Below are positions 26,185 to 34,987 of a stretch of 64,000 bases of DNA, in pieces. Under the pieces are notes generated by a model. That model was not told the origin of the DNA and searched no databases. It worked only from the letters and a program-made list of their open reading frames with translations. The stretch covers positions 3,869,501 through 3,933,500 of the forward strand of contig NZ_CP072827.1 in NCBI RefSeq assembly GCF_017916255.1. The letters are read 5' to 3'. Made by a program: the position numbers and the translations under genes. Source of the DNA: Streptomyces mobaraensis NBRC 13819 = DSM 40847 (lineage in GTDB: Bacteria > Actinomycetota > Actinomycetes > Streptomycetales > Streptomycetaceae). How positions within the stretch are numbered: the first letter of the stretch is position 1; each line of letters begins with the position of its first letter.

Positions 26185-27066
26185 CTACGCGTGCTCGGCC
26201 AGGAAGGGCAGCATGACCTCCGCCATCTCGTCGGGTACCTCCTCGGCGAGGTCGTGCCCGGCGTCGAAGACGTGGCCGGTGACCCGGTGCGCGAACATCC
26301 GCATCTGGGACTCGTTGCGGTCGCCGATGAAGGCCGAACCGCCGAGGGCCAGCACGGGGATGTCCAGCTTGTTCCGGGCCGCCAGCCGGTTCTGCTCGGC
26401 GTCGACGAGCATCGCCCGGTAGATCGACAGCATGGCGCGGATGCCGCCGGGCATGGAGTAGCAGCGCACGTACTCCTCGATGGCGTCCGGGGTGGCGCTG
26501 TCCGGGTGGCTGCGCTCGTTCTTGATCATGTAGGTGATCAGTTCGCGTTCGTGTCCGGCGATGAGCATCTCGGGCACGTCCGGCTGGAAGTAGAAGCCCA
26601 GGTGCCAGAAGTGCATGCCGGCCGAGACGTTCTCGTGGGTGAGCGCGGCGTGGTCCTCGAAGCCGAAACCGGGGAACAGCGCTTCGGCGAAGACCAGGGA
26701 GCGCACGTGAGCGCGGTGCCGGGCGGCCAGCTGGTAGCCGATCACGGCGCCCCAGTCCTCCCCGGCCACGCTGTAGGCGTCGTGCCCGAGGTGGGCCATC
26801 AGCGCGGCGATGTCGTCGCTCATGGTCGCGGAGTCGTAGCCGTCCGCGGGACGGGCGGAGTCGCCGAGGCCGCGGAGGTCGGGCACGACGACGGTGTGGT
26901 GCGGCGTCAGCTGGGGGACGAGGTGCCGCCAGTGGTAACCGGTCTTCGGCACACCGTGCAGCAGCACGACCGCCGGGCCGGATCCGGCCGTCCGGTAGTG
27001 CAGGCTCGTCCCGTTGACGGCGGCGCGGCCGGTGCGGACGGGCGCCTGGTGATGGTCGAGAATCAT
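26185..27066 (-). CDS. Alpha/beta hydrolase (epoxide hydrolase or dehalogenase-like)
   Basis: A 293-residue cytosolic hydrolase. LLHGVPKTGYHW gives the oxyanion region, AGEDWGAVIG the nucleophile elbow with Asp, and DAGHDLAEEVPDE the catalytic histidine. Asp in the elbow fits epoxide hydrolases and haloacid/haloalkane-type enzymes rather than esterases. The cap domain spans about residues 135-210. The upstream TetR gene has the same orientation, and both are preceded by copies of one palindromic motif, so the TetR protein probably controls this enzyme in response to its substrate. Confidence 0.85.
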   Translation of the reverse strand: MILDHHQAPVRTGRAAVNGTSLHYRTAGSGPAVVLLHGVPKTGYHWRHLVPQLTPHHTVVVPDLRGLGDSARPADGYDSATMSDDIAALMAHLGHDAYSVAGEDWGAVIGYQLAARHRAHVRSLVFAEALFPGFGFEDHAALTHENVSAGMHFWHLGFYFQPDVPEMLIAGHERELITYMIKNERSHPDSATPDAIEEYVRCYSMPGGIRAMLSIYRAMLVDAEQNRLAARNKLDIPVLALGGSAFIGDRNESQMRMFAHRVTGHVFDAGHDLAEEVPDEMAEVMLPFLAEHA

Positions 27067-27156
27067 GGTTCCGCCTTCCGGTCTGCGATGCCCGGTGCCG
27101 CTCGGCCGGGCCCGCGGCCCGTTCCGGCGACCTGTCCGGATCGCCCGCTGTCCTAT

Positions 27157-27174
27157 CTGGATCGGCCGATACGG
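27157..27174 (-). promoter_or_regulatory. Putative TetR operator, site B
   Basis: CTGGATCGGCCGATACGG contains ATCGGCCGAT, a perfect palindrome, and shares CTGGATCG--CGAT with site A in front of the TetR gene. It lies 17 bases past the TetR stop and 90 bases before the hydrolase start. Confidence 0.55.
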
Positions 27175-27192
27175 ATTCCGGGCGGGAAAAAG

Positions 27193-27771
27193 TCAGTCGA
27201 GCGTGGTCAGCGCGACCTCCACGAGAGGTTCCAGGGCGCGGACATCCGGAGTGATCTTCGAGGAGACGAGGAGTCCGTTGAGGAACGTGACGAGGAAGCC
27301 GGCCAGGGTGTACGCGTCGTGCCGCGCCGAGATCTCGCCGCGCTCGGCGGCCGCCCGCAGCAGGTCGGCGAGCGCCTCCTGGTTGGCGGCGAGCACATCC
27401 CGTACGACGCGGCGGGTCGGCCGGTCCTCGGGCAGGCGCTCGGTGACGGCGTTGACCAACAGACAGCCCCGACCGCCGTGTTCGACGGCGATCCGGATCC
27501 GCTCGACCAGCAGCGCGCGGATCGCCGAGCGGGCGTCCGCGCCCTCTTCGAGACCGCTCAGGGCGGCCGCCGCGAAAGTGCTGCGGTAGTGCTCCAACGC
27601 GGCCCGGTACAGGCCGTCCTTGTCGCCGAACGCCGCGTACAGGGACCCCTGGCCGATCCCGAGGTGCCGGGTGAGGTCGCGCACCGAGGTCGCCTCGTAC
27701 CCGCGCGTCCAGAACAGCTCCATCGCGCGGCCCACCGCCGCCTCGGTGTCGAACTCCCGGGTCCTCGCCAT
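27193..27771 (-). CDS. TetR family transcriptional regulator
   Basis: A 192-residue repressor. The N-terminal helix-turn-helix is clear: REFDTEAAVGRAMELFWTRG, then YEATSVRDLTRHLGIGQGSLY and AAFGDKDGLYRAAL. The C-terminal ligand domain contains GGRGCLLVNAV, common in the AcrR/YcdC-like group. ATG 27771 follows a strong leaderless-type promoter (TTGATC, 17 bases, TACGGT, six bases, ATG). The hydrolase gene follows after 126 bases. A palindrome overlapping its own -35 box, with a second copy before the hydrolase, suggests autoregulation and control of the hydrolase. Confidence 0.9.
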   Translation of the reverse strand: MARTREFDTEAAVGRAMELFWTRGYEATSVRDLTRHLGIGQGSLYAAFGDKDGLYRAALEHYRSTFAAAALSGLEEGADARSAIRALLVERIRIAVEHGGRGCLLVNAVTERLPEDRPTRRVVRDVLAANQEALADLLRAAAERGEISARHDAYTLAGFLVTFLNGLLVSSKITPDVRALEPLVEVALTTLD

Positions 27772-27777
27772 GCGGCT

Positions 27778-27807
27778 ACCGTAGCGTTTCTGGATCGAAC
27801 GATCAAG
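27778..27807 (-). promoter_or_regulatory. TetR promoter with overlapping operator, site A
   Basis: On the minus strand TTGATC (27806-27801), 17 bases and TACGGT (27783-27778) form a good sigma-70 promoter ending six bases before ATG. The palindrome CTGGATCGAACGATCAAG (27790-27807) covers the -35 box and spacer. Confidence 0.65.
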
Positions 27808-27877
27808 AATAAGGGACGCTCCGGCCGGGGGAGGGGCCGCGGTGCCTCGCACGGACCGCGTCAGCGCCCGCGGTGCC

Positions 27878-28828
27878 TCACACGTACCGTGCCAAGGCCC
27901 GTGCCACAGTCGTCTGTTCCTCCTCCAGCCGCGAACCCCCGTCCTCGACGGTCCACAGCGAGTTCTGGAGCGCGCGGGCCAGCGTCCAGCGGGCCGCCCG
28001 TCCCCGGTCCAGGCTCAGTACGTCCGTCATCAGGTCGAAGCGCCGGCGTACGGCCCGTTCCACGTCCCCGGTGGCGACCAGGTCCTCCCAGCGGTTGTCG
28101 AACGCGGGCATCAGGTCGAAGCAGGGGTCGCCGACGAGCGGCACGGGGTCGATGGCCAGCCACGGCCCGCGGTCGGCGGCGGTGCCGGTGCCGGGGAGCG
28201 GCGCGAGCACGTTCTCGTAGTGCAGGTCCCAGTGCAGCAGGCGGTCGCCGGGCTCGTCGGCCACCTCACGGACGGCCTCGGCGCAGTCGGCGAGAAGACG
28301 GCGCTCGTCCGCGTCGTCCAGGGCCGTCAGGGCCTCCGGTACGGCGGCGAGCATCTCCCGGACCACGTCGCCGAGGTGCCGCAGGCCGTCCGGCACGGGA
28401 GCGGTGTGCAGCCGCGCCAGCAGTCCGGTGAGGGCGAGCAGCGCGGCTTCCGCGTCCGCGACGCCGTCCAACGACCGTGCGGGGTCGAGGCGTTCGAGCA
28501 GCATGGTGCTCGTCTCGGGGTCGTGTTCGAGGAGCCGGACCGCGCCCCGGCCGGACCAGGCGCGCAGCGCGAGCGGCTCGCCGGCCCGTTCCTCGTCGAC
28601 GGGCTGGAGCTTGAGCGCCGCCGGGGTGCCGTCCTCCCGGCGTACGGGCAGGACGAGCGCCACGTAGCCGTGGGCCGGCTCCCCGTCGGGCCGCAGGTTC
28701 CAGCGGTCGAGGAAGCCGGCCGCCAGGCCGGGCAGGCCCGCGATCCACTCGGCGGCGTGCTCGGGGTTGTGCTCCTCGTGGTGCTCGGCGAGCTTCGGCG
28801 GGACGGTGATCGGGGGCGGGGTGGGCAC
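27878..28828 (-). CDS. Aminoglycoside/hydroxyurea-type antibiotic kinase
   Basis: A 316-residue kinase of the APH(6)/hydroxyurea phosphotransferase family (PF04655), relatives of streptomycin 6-phosphotransferase. The catalytic loop LLHWDLHYENVLA contains the Asp and Asn, and AIDPVPLVGDPCFDL supplies the Mg-binding Asp. The lysine region is AALKLQPVDEE. I chose GTG 28828 because GAGGAG (minus strand, 28844-28839) lies ten bases upstream; a GTG at 28846 is too close to it. It follows the CynX-type MFS gene after 98 bases on the same strand. Whether it confers resistance cannot be told from sequence. Confidence 0.8.
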   Translation of the reverse strand: MPTPPPITVPPKLAEHHEEHNPEHAAEWIAGLPGLAAGFLDRWNLRPDGEPAHGYVALVLPVRREDGTPAALKLQPVDEERAGEPLALRAWSGRGAVRLLEHDPETSTMLLERLDPARSLDGVADAEAALLALTGLLARLHTAPVPDGLRHLGDVVREMLAAVPEALTALDDADERRLLADCAEAVREVADEPGDRLLHWDLHYENVLAPLPGTGTAADRGPWLAIDPVPLVGDPCFDLMPAFDNRWEDLVATGDVERAVRRRFDLMTDVLSLDRGRAARWTLARALQNSLWTVEDGGSRLEEEQTTVARALARYV

Positions 28829-28926
28829 GGGTCGCACGCTCCTCACGGGTGGCAGCGGGGCTCACCTCATGGTGACCACCGCCCTCACCTCACGGATGAC
28901 AACAGGTCTCACCCACCCCCAACGTC

Positions 28927-30189
28927 TCAGATCTTCCGATCGCGCCCGGCACCGAGACCCAGGAACACCAGCGCCAGGCAGGCGACGAGGAGCACACCAA
29001 TCGGCAACTCCCATCCACCCGTGGCCTGGTGGACCGCGCCGACGGCGAACGGGCCCACGGAAGCGAGCAGATAACCCCAGGTCTGTGCCATGCCGGAGAG
29101 CCGGGCCGCGGTGTGCGCGTCACGGCTGCGCAGCACCATCAGCGTCAGCGCCAGGCCCAGCGTGCCGCCCTGGGCGACGCCCATCATGGTCGCCCACACC
29201 CAGGCGCCCGCGACGGGCGCGAGCAGCAGCCCGGTCGCCCCGCCGGCCAGCAGCAGGACGACGCCGACGGCCAGCATCCGCTGGTCGCGCAGCCGCCCGG
29301 CGAGGACGGGCACCACGAACGAACCGGCCATCTGCACCAGCGTGTAGAAGGCGTAGACGAGGCCCGCCTCGCCCTTGTCCATGCCGTGGTCGGTGAAGAC
29401 GGTCGGCATCCAGGCGATGCACACGTACGCGATCAGCGACTGGGTGCCCATCAGCAGGGTGACCTGCCAGGCCAGCCCCGAACGCAGCAGGTTCGGGCCT
29501 TCGGCGGCGGTCCCGCCGGCCGTGGGGGCGGTGACGTGGTGGCCGCCGCGCCGGGCGATCAGCGCCTGCGGGATCCACACCACGACGGCGACGGCGGCGA
29601 GCAGGGCCCAGGAGGCGAGCGAGCCGCGCCAGCCGCCGAGGGCGTTCTCCAGCGGGACCGCGCAGGCGGCCGAGACGGTGGCGCCGAGGATCATCGCCGT
29701 CGAGTAGAGGGCGGTCATGCTCGCGGCCCGGTCCGGGAAGTCCCGCTTGATCAGGCCGGGCATCAGGACGTTGAGGAAGGCGATCGCCGTGCCGACCAGC
29801 GCGCCGCCCACGAACAGCGCCACCACCGGCGGGGCGACGCGCACCAGGATGCCGCCGCCGAGCAGGACGAGCGCGGCGCACAGCACCGGCTCGGTGCCGA
29901 AGCGCCGGGCCAGCCGTGGCGCGGCGATCGAACCGAGCCCCATGAAGACCAGCGGAATGGTCGTGACCAGGCTGCTCGCGGTCGCGTTCAGCCCGAAGTG
30001 GTCGTTGATCTCGCCGACGAGCGGGGAGACGCCGGCGAGGGCGGCCCGCATGTTCAGCGACGCCAGGACGATGCCCGCGAGGACCAGCGCGGGGTGCGCC
30101 CGCAGGGCGCGGACGGCGGTGGGGGTGGGGGCCGCCGAGGAGGGCTCCTCGGCGGCTATGAGGGGTGTCTGGGGCCTCGATTCGGACAT
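28927..30189 (-). CDS. CynX/NimT-type MFS transporter
   Basis: A 420-residue major facilitator with about twelve hydrophobic segments. The N-terminal LASLNMRAALAGVSPLVGEI and the PRLARRFG loop after helix 2 are hallmarks of the CynX/NimT (cyanate/nitroimidazole-type) group. ATG 30189 has GAAAGG upstream. It follows the FadR-type regulator by 63 bases on the same strand, so the regulator likely controls it. The cargo is unknown. Confidence 0.88.
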   Translation of the reverse strand: MSESRPQTPLIAAEEPSSAAPTPTAVRALRAHPALVLAGIVLASLNMRAALAGVSPLVGEINDHFGLNATASSLVTTIPLVFMGLGSIAAPRLARRFGTEPVLCAALVLLGGGILVRVAPPVVALFVGGALVGTAIAFLNVLMPGLIKRDFPDRAASMTALYSTAMILGATVSAACAVPLENALGGWRGSLASWALLAAVAVVVWIPQALIARRGGHHVTAPTAGGTAAEGPNLLRSGLAWQVTLLMGTQSLIAYVCIAWMPTVFTDHGMDKGEAGLVYAFYTLVQMAGSFVVPVLAGRLRDQRMLAVGVVLLLAGGATGLLLAPVAGAWVWATMMGVAQGGTLGLALTLMVLRSRDAHTAARLSGMAQTWGYLLASVGPFAVGAVHQATGGWELPIGVLLVACLALVFLGLGAGRDRKI

Positions 30190-30252
30190 GTGGTGCCTTT
30201 CGGGTGGAGCTCGGGGGTGGCGGGGCGGGCGCGGGGGAGGTGCGCCCGGCGG

Positions 30253-30969
30253 TCACGGCCGCCGGTCGGCCAGCAGCGCCTCGACCGCCTGCTTGGGGCG
30301 TTCGAGCAGCGCCCGCGTGGCACGGACGGCCGCCTCGGGATCCCCGGAGGCGATGGCCTCCATGACGGCGTGGTGGTCGCCGTGGATGATGCGCGGCATC
30401 TCCCGGTCGTCCAGCGCCGTGAGCAGCGCCTCGCGCACGGAACTGCTGAACCAGGTGTACGTGGCGGTCAGCGCGGTGTTGTGCGCCGCCTCCACGACGG
30501 CCTTGTGGAACTCGATGTCGTGGTGCGCGTACAGCTCCACGCTGCCGGCGTCCGGCTGACCGTGGTCGTCCTCCAGCTCCGCCTGGGCGTCCAGGGCGGC
30601 GCGCATCCGCTCCAGGTCGGCGGGCTCGTGCCGGACGGCGGCCAGCCGGGCGGCCTCCGCCTCCAGCGCGATCCGCAGCTCCAGGACGTCGCGGACGCCG
30701 GCGCGCTGCACGCCGCGCATGATCTCCGCCGGGTCGGAGGTGGACACGACGAACGTGCCCTCGCCCTGCCGGGAGCGCAGCATCCCCGCGTGCACCAGGA
30801 CGCGGACGGCCTCGCGGACGGTGTTCCGCCCCACCTGGAGCTGCTCGGCGAGGGCGTGCTCGGTGGGGATGCGCTCGCCCACCGGCCACTCGCCCGCGGC
30901 GACCTGGGCGCGGAGCTGCTCCACGACGGTGTCGACGAGGGACTGGCGTCCTGCTGCTCGTAGTGCCAC
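30253..30969 (-). CDS. GntR family regulator (FadR subfamily)
   Basis: A 238-residue regulator. The winged helix runs from SLVDTVVEQLRAQVAAGEW through GERIPTEHALAEQLQVGRNTVREAVRVL to GMLRSRQGEGTFVV. The C-terminal all-helical FCD domain carries the metal/ligand residues in HHDIEFHKAVVEAAHN and IHGDHHAVMEAI, as in FadR-type sensors of carboxylic acids. GTG 30969 is supported by GGAGG eight bases upstream; a GTG at 31002 lacks one. A likely operator lies at 31022-31038. It heads a co-oriented set with the CynX-type MFS gene and the kinase gene. Confidence 0.88.
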   Translation of the reverse strand: MALRAAGRQSLVDTVVEQLRAQVAAGEWPVGERIPTEHALAEQLQVGRNTVREAVRVLVHAGMLRSRQGEGTFVVSTSDPAEIMRGVQRAGVRDVLELRIALEAEAARLAAVRHEPADLERMRAALDAQAELEDDHGQPDAGSVELYAHHDIEFHKAVVEAAHNTALTATYTWFSSSVREALLTALDDREMPRIIHGDHHAVMEAIASGDPEAAVRATRALLERPKQAVEALLADRRP

Positions 30970-31021
30970 GGGGTTGCCTCCGGCTGCCGCTTCGTTTCCC
31001 ACACCGGGTGACCCGGTTGCC

Positions 31022-31038
31022 CAGTCATCCTACAACTG
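31022..31038 (-). promoter_or_regulatory. Putative FadR/GntR operator over a -10 box
   Basis: CAGTCATCCTACAACTG is a 17-base imperfect palindrome (5 of 7 arm bases pair). On the minus strand it contains TAGGAT, a -10 box for the regulator gene, so binding would be autorepressive. Confidence 0.4.
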
Positions 31039-31145
31039 CCGCGTCGCCTCCCTATCGAGTCGGCGACGGCCGTTCCGTGCGGCGGGGGCGGGCCGCCTCA
31101 CAGCCGGGCCGCCTCACGGCCCGGCCGCCCCACACCCCGGCCGCG

Positions 31146-34100
31146 TCACAGCCCCAGCCGCACCAGTTCCCTCCGCGAGCTGATCCCCAGCTTCGGGTAG
31201 ACGTTGGACAGGTGGTACCCGGCCGTCCGCGGGCTGATGAACAGCCGCGCGCCGATGTCCCGGTTGCTCAGCCCCTCCGCCGCGAGCCGCGCCACCTGCG
31301 CCTCCTGCGGCGTGAGCCGGTCGAGGAGACCGGGCGCGGCGGCCGGCGCGCCCTGGCTCTCGCCGGAGGCGCGCAGCTCCGCGCGGGCCCGCTCCGCCCA
31401 GACGACCGCCCCCAGCCGGTCGAAGGTGTCGAGCGCGGCCCGCAGCGGGGGCCGCGCCTCGGACGTCTGCCGCCGCCGGCGCAGGTGCTCGCCGTAGAGC
31501 AGCTCGGTACGGGCCCGCTCGAAGCCGGAACCCCCCTCCCGGTGCAGCTCCAGCGCGCGGACGAAGCGGGAACCCGCGGCGGCCGGGTCGGGGGCCAGCA
31601 GCGCGCGGCAGCGCTCCGCGACCGCCTCCGTCCACGGCCGCGGGTACGCCGCCGCGTGCCGTTCGTACCAGGCCAGGGCCGACTGCCCGCCCTCCGGCCG
31701 GTCCAGGCGGGCCGCGGCCTCGACGAGGTCGGGGAGGCTGCCGATGACGCCCTGCCGGTCGGGGCCGCCGGCGACGGCGGAGAGCCGGTCGAAGGCCGCC
31801 TCGGTGCGGCCGAGGCCCAGGTCGAGCAGGGCGAGGGCGCAGGCGGCGTGCACCGTGCCGGGGGCCACGCCCCGCGCCAGGGCCTCGGCGGTCAGCTCGC
31901 GGACGGCCTCCTCGTCGCCCCGGACGGCGGCGAGCTGGGCCAGGACGGTGGCCAGGTGGACGCGGACGCGGGCGTGCCCGGTGTCCTCGGCGACGCGCAT
32001 CCCCTCGGTGGCGGTGGCCAGCGCCTCCCGGTGCAGGCCGAGGAGCAGTCGGACCCGGGCGAGGAGCATCTGCACCAGGGCCAGGGTGCCGATCGCACCG
32101 CTCTCCCGGCACCGCCGCTCCAGCCCGACGGCCAGGTCCCGCGCGGCCGGCAGGTCGCCCGCGAACAGGTGCCACCAGCCGAGGCGCACCGCCTCCCGCA
32201 GGTCCGCGGCCGACTCCCCGTCGGCGCCGATGAGCTGCCGGACGGCGTCGGCGCCGGCGTCCGGGTCGCCCGGGCCGCACCGGTGCTGCCCGGCCGCGAG
32301 CCGGGCCAGCGCCGCGATCCGCCCGGCCTCGGGCACCCCCAACTCGGCCGCCCGCACGGCGGTACGGTCGAGGGCCCCCTGGTCACCCGCGTGCCAGGCG
32401 GCCTGCGCGGCCTGGAAGAGCAGCGGCCCGACGAGGTCGGGGGCGGGCCCGGCGGGGGCCGGGGTGTACCGGCCGGAGTCCGGGGCTACCCGGTCGGGGG
32501 CCGGGGTGGCCCCGACGAGTTCGGAGGCGTGCCCGGCCGGCTCCACCGCGTCCCGGTCGGGGCCCGAGGCGACCCGGTTGGCGCCCGCGACGGCCCCTGC
32601 GGGGCCCGATGCCTGCCCAGCGCGGCCCGAGGCGGGATCCGCGACAGCCTTGGCGGCGCTCGACGCCTCCCCGGCGGGGCCCGCGACGGCCTCGGCGACA
32701 CCCGAAGCGTGCCCGGCAACACCCGATGCCTGCCCGACGAGGCTCGGGACGCCCCCGACGAGGTCCGGAACGACCCCCGTGAGCAGCGCGTACGCGTCCC
32801 GGGAGCGGCCCTGTTCGTCGAGGGCCTCGGCCTTGATCCGTACGGCGCCGGCCAGCGCGTCGGGGCCGTCCGCCAGTGCCACGGCCCGGCCCGCGAGCTC
32901 CTCCGCGTGGGACGGCCGCCCGGCGTCCGCGGCGGCCCGTGCCGCGGCCGTGAGGCGGCGGCAGCGGCCGGCGGCGTCCGGGGTGAGTTCGGCCGCCCGC
33001 TCGTACGCGGCGGCGACGGCGCGCGAACTGCCGCGCGCGCGGGCGCGTTCGGCGCTCTCCTCCAGCAGCCGGGCGGTCTCCGGGTCAGGTCCGGTGGCCG
33101 CGGCGGCGAGGTGCCAGGCCCGCTGGTCCGCCTGGTCGGGGCGGCCGGCGAGCGCGTCGGCCAGCGCCCGGTGCGCGGCGATCCGCCGGCTCGCCGGCGC
33201 GTCCTGGTAGACGGCGGTCCGCACGAGCGGGTGCCGGAAGGCGAGCCGGCCGTCCACGAGGCCCAGCAGCCGGGCGCGTTCGGCCGCTTCGAGGTCGTCC
33301 AGGGAGGCGTCGAAACGTTCCGCCGCGCCGAGCACCGTCGCGAGGTCGGCCCCGCCCGCCGCCGCGGCGACGAGGAGCAGGGACCTGGTGCGGTCCGGCA
33401 GCGCCGCGACGGCCGTGGTGAACGCGCGCAGCAGCCTGCTGTGCGGGGGCAGCGCGGCCATGCCGTACGGGGAGGCGTACCGTTCCGCCTCGCCCTGGAC
33501 GGTGGGGAGTTCGCGCAGGGCGAGCGGATTGCCCGCGGCCTCCTTGAGAACGAGTTCGCGCGCGTGCCGCGGCAGGCCGGCGGCGGACTCGTCCAGCAGC
33601 GCCCCGGCGGACTCCGCGTCCAGTCCGCCGAGCCGCAGCTCGGGGACACCGGGAGCGGGGAAGGCGGGCGCGTCGTCCTCGCGGACGGCCAGCAGGACGG
33701 CGATGGGCTCGGCGCCGAGCCGGCGGACGGCGAACAGCAGGGCGTCCGCCGACTCCCGGTCCAGCCAATGTGCGTCGTCGACGACGCACAGCAACGGCCC
33801 TTCCTCCGCGAGACCGTCGAGGAGGGTGAGCACCGCGAGGCCGACGAGGAAGCGGTCGCCCCCAGTGCCGTCGGACGCCATGCCGAAGGCGGAACGCAGC
33901 GCCTCCGCCTGGGCCGCGGGCAGCCCGGCGACGCGGTCGAGCACCCCGGAGAGCATCAAATGGAGCCCGGCGTACGGAAGTTCACCCTCCGCTTCGACGC
34001 CGGTGCCGCGCAGCACCCGCATCCCGGCCTCCCGCGCGGCACGGGCGGCGTGGTCGAGGAGCACGGACTTGCCGATGCCGGCCTCGCCGCGGAGCAGCAG

Positions 34101-34178
34101 GGCGCCGCTGCGCCCTTGGCGGGCGTCGGCGAGGAGCCGGTCGAGCGTGCGGAGTTCACCGGAGCGTCCATGAAGCAT
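31146..34178 (-). CDS. LuxR family ATP-binding transcriptional regulator (LAL type)
   Basis: A 1010-residue STAND-type regulator. Walker A GEAGIGKS is near residue 34 and Walker B LLCVVDDAHWLD near 135. TPR-like helical repeats fill the centre, and the C-terminal 60 residues are a LuxR helix-turn-helix (LTPQEAQVARLAAEGLSNRD, then TAGYHLSNVYPKLG). Residues about 470-573 are an Ala/Gly/Pro low-complexity insertion that interrupts the TPR region. ATG 34178 is preferred over GTG 34187 because TACTGT lies exactly seven bases before it. No adjacent biosynthetic cluster indicates a target. Confidence 0.87.
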   Translation of the reverse strand: MLHGRSGELRTLDRLLADARQGRSGALLLRGEAGIGKSVLLDHAARAAREAGMRVLRGTGVEAEGELPYAGLHLMLSGVLDRVAGLPAAQAEALRSAFGMASDGTGGDRFLVGLAVLTLLDGLAEEGPLLCVVDDAHWLDRESADALLFAVRRLGAEPIAVLLAVREDDAPAFPAPGVPELRLGGLDAESAGALLDESAAGLPRHARELVLKEAAGNPLALRELPTVQGEAERYASPYGMAALPPHSRLLRAFTTAVAALPDRTRSLLLVAAAAGGADLATVLGAAERFDASLDDLEAAERARLLGLVDGRLAFRHPLVRTAVYQDAPASRRIAAHRALADALAGRPDQADQRAWHLAAAATGPDPETARLLEESAERARARGSSRAVAAAYERAAELTPDAAGRCRRLTAAARAAADAGRPSHAEELAGRAVALADGPDALAGAVRIKAEALDEQGRSRDAYALLTGVVPDLVGGVPSLVGQASGVAGHASGVAEAVAGPAGEASSAAKAVADPASGRAGQASGPAGAVAGANRVASGPDRDAVEPAGHASELVGATPAPDRVAPDSGRYTPAPAGPAPDLVGPLLFQAAQAAWHAGDQGALDRTAVRAAELGVPEAGRIAALARLAAGQHRCGPGDPDAGADAVRQLIGADGESAADLREAVRLGWWHLFAGDLPAARDLAVGLERRCRESGAIGTLALVQMLLARVRLLLGLHREALATATEGMRVAEDTGHARVRVHLATVLAQLAAVRGDEEAVRELTAEALARGVAPGTVHAACALALLDLGLGRTEAAFDRLSAVAGGPDRQGVIGSLPDLVEAAARLDRPEGGQSALAWYERHAAAYPRPWTEAVAERCRALLAPDPAAAGSRFVRALELHREGGSGFERARTELLYGEHLRRRRQTSEARPPLRAALDTFDRLGAVVWAERARAELRASGESQGAPAAAPGLLDRLTPQEAQVARLAAEGLSNRDIGARLFISPRTAGYHLSNVYPKLGISSRRELVRLGL

Positions 34179-34185
34179 GCCGGTC

Positions 34186-34191
34186 ACAGTA
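34186..34191 (-). promoter_or_regulatory. -10 box for the LAL regulator
   Basis: TACTGT on the minus strand ends seven bases before ATG 34178, a leaderless configuration that also decides the start codon. Confidence 0.45.
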
Positions 34192-34223
34192 TCCGCTGGT
34201 CAGAGCCGTGCGAAGGGGTGAGG

Positions 34224-34796
34224 TCAGGCCGTGTAGGGCACCTCGTCGCGGGCCTGCCGCAGGGCGCGGCCCCACCAGACGAGCTGGTCGAGCATGCGCT
34301 TGGCCGCACCGTTCACCACGGCCGCGTCCAGCGGCTCGCCGTCCTTGTCGAAGCGCTCCCAGGCCATGTGGAAGCTGACCGTGTCCCGGACGGTGACGGC
34401 GTGCAGCTCGGCGAAGACCTGCCGCAGGTGCTCCACGGCGCGCAGGCCGCCGCTCACCCCGCCGTAGGAGACGAAGGCGACGGGCTTGGCCTGCCACTGG
34501 GGGAAGTGCCAGTCGATCGCGGCCTTGAGGGAGGCGGGGTACGAGTGGTTGTACTCGGGCGTGATCACCACGAAGGCGTCGGCAGTGGCCAGTCGCGGGG
34601 TGACCGCGGCGACCTCGGGGGTGGGCTCACCGGACAGGGTGTTCGGAATGCCGGCGTCCGCCAGGTCGATCACGTCCACCTCGAACCCGGTGTGGGTGCG
34701 GGCCTCGCGGACGAACCAGTCGGCCACGGTCGGTCCGAACCGGCCCTCACGGGTGGAACCGACGATGACGGCGAGGCGGAGGGGAGCGGTGTTCAC
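34224..34796 (-). CDS. NAD(P)H-dependent FMN reductase
   Basis: A 190-residue flavodoxin-like reductase. GSTREGRFGPTVADW binds the FMN phosphate, PEYNHSYPASLKAAIDW is the family signature, and SYGGVSGG follows. Such enzymes reduce FMN, quinones or azo compounds, often for defence against electrophiles. GTG 34796 has AAGGA nine bases upstream and overlaps the stop of a 22-codon upstream ORF (GTGA). It is divergent from a drug-type MFS transporter, and the two share a symmetrical promoter region, so both may answer to one regulator. Confidence 0.88.
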   Translation of the reverse strand: MNTAPLRLAVIVGSTREGRFGPTVADWFVREARTHTGFEVDVIDLADAGIPNTLSGEPTPEVAAVTPRLATADAFVVITPEYNHSYPASLKAAIDWHFPQWQAKPVAFVSYGGVSGGLRAVEHLRQVFAELHAVTVRDTVSFHMAWERFDKDGEPLDAAVVNGAAKRMLDQLVWWGRALRQARDEVPYTA

Positions 34797-34861
34797 AGTG
34801 GCACGTCCTTGACGGTGGGAGGGGAGGGGCGGCCGGCCGATCGGCGGCCTCCCGGCGACAT
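34793..34861 (-). CDS. Possible 22-residue upstream ORF of the FMN reductase
   Basis: An ATG lies five bases after the TAGCGT -10 box on the minus strand and opens a frame of 22 codons, beginning MSPGGRRSAG and ending VKDVPL. Its TGA overlaps the GTG of the reductase gene. If the transcript is leaderless, ribosomes would enter here and couple to the reductase. No homologue is known to me. Confidence 0.25.
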   Translation of the reverse strand: MSPGGRRSAGRPSPPTVKDVPL

Positions 34862-34866
34862 CGAGA

Positions 34867-34987
34867 ACGCTACGGAGCCGGCCCCCGCCCCCACATCTGT
34901 CGGATGACCAGGTCTCGGTGACGGGTGACCGGGCCGCCGAACCCGGTCGTCCGGCAGATGTGGCGGCGGTCCCCGCGGACCTAGCGT
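34867..34987. promoter_or_regulatory. Mirror-image divergent promoters with an inverted-repeat operator
   Basis: Both strands read AGATGTGG, exactly 18 bases, TAGCGT: leftward at 34898-34867, rightward at 34956-34987. The AGATGTGG copies are the outer ends of two 18-base arms (34891-34908 and 34946-34963) that are inverted repeats with 16 matches. A protein bound to the arms would cover both -35 regions. No regulator gene is adjacent. Confidence 0.6.
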
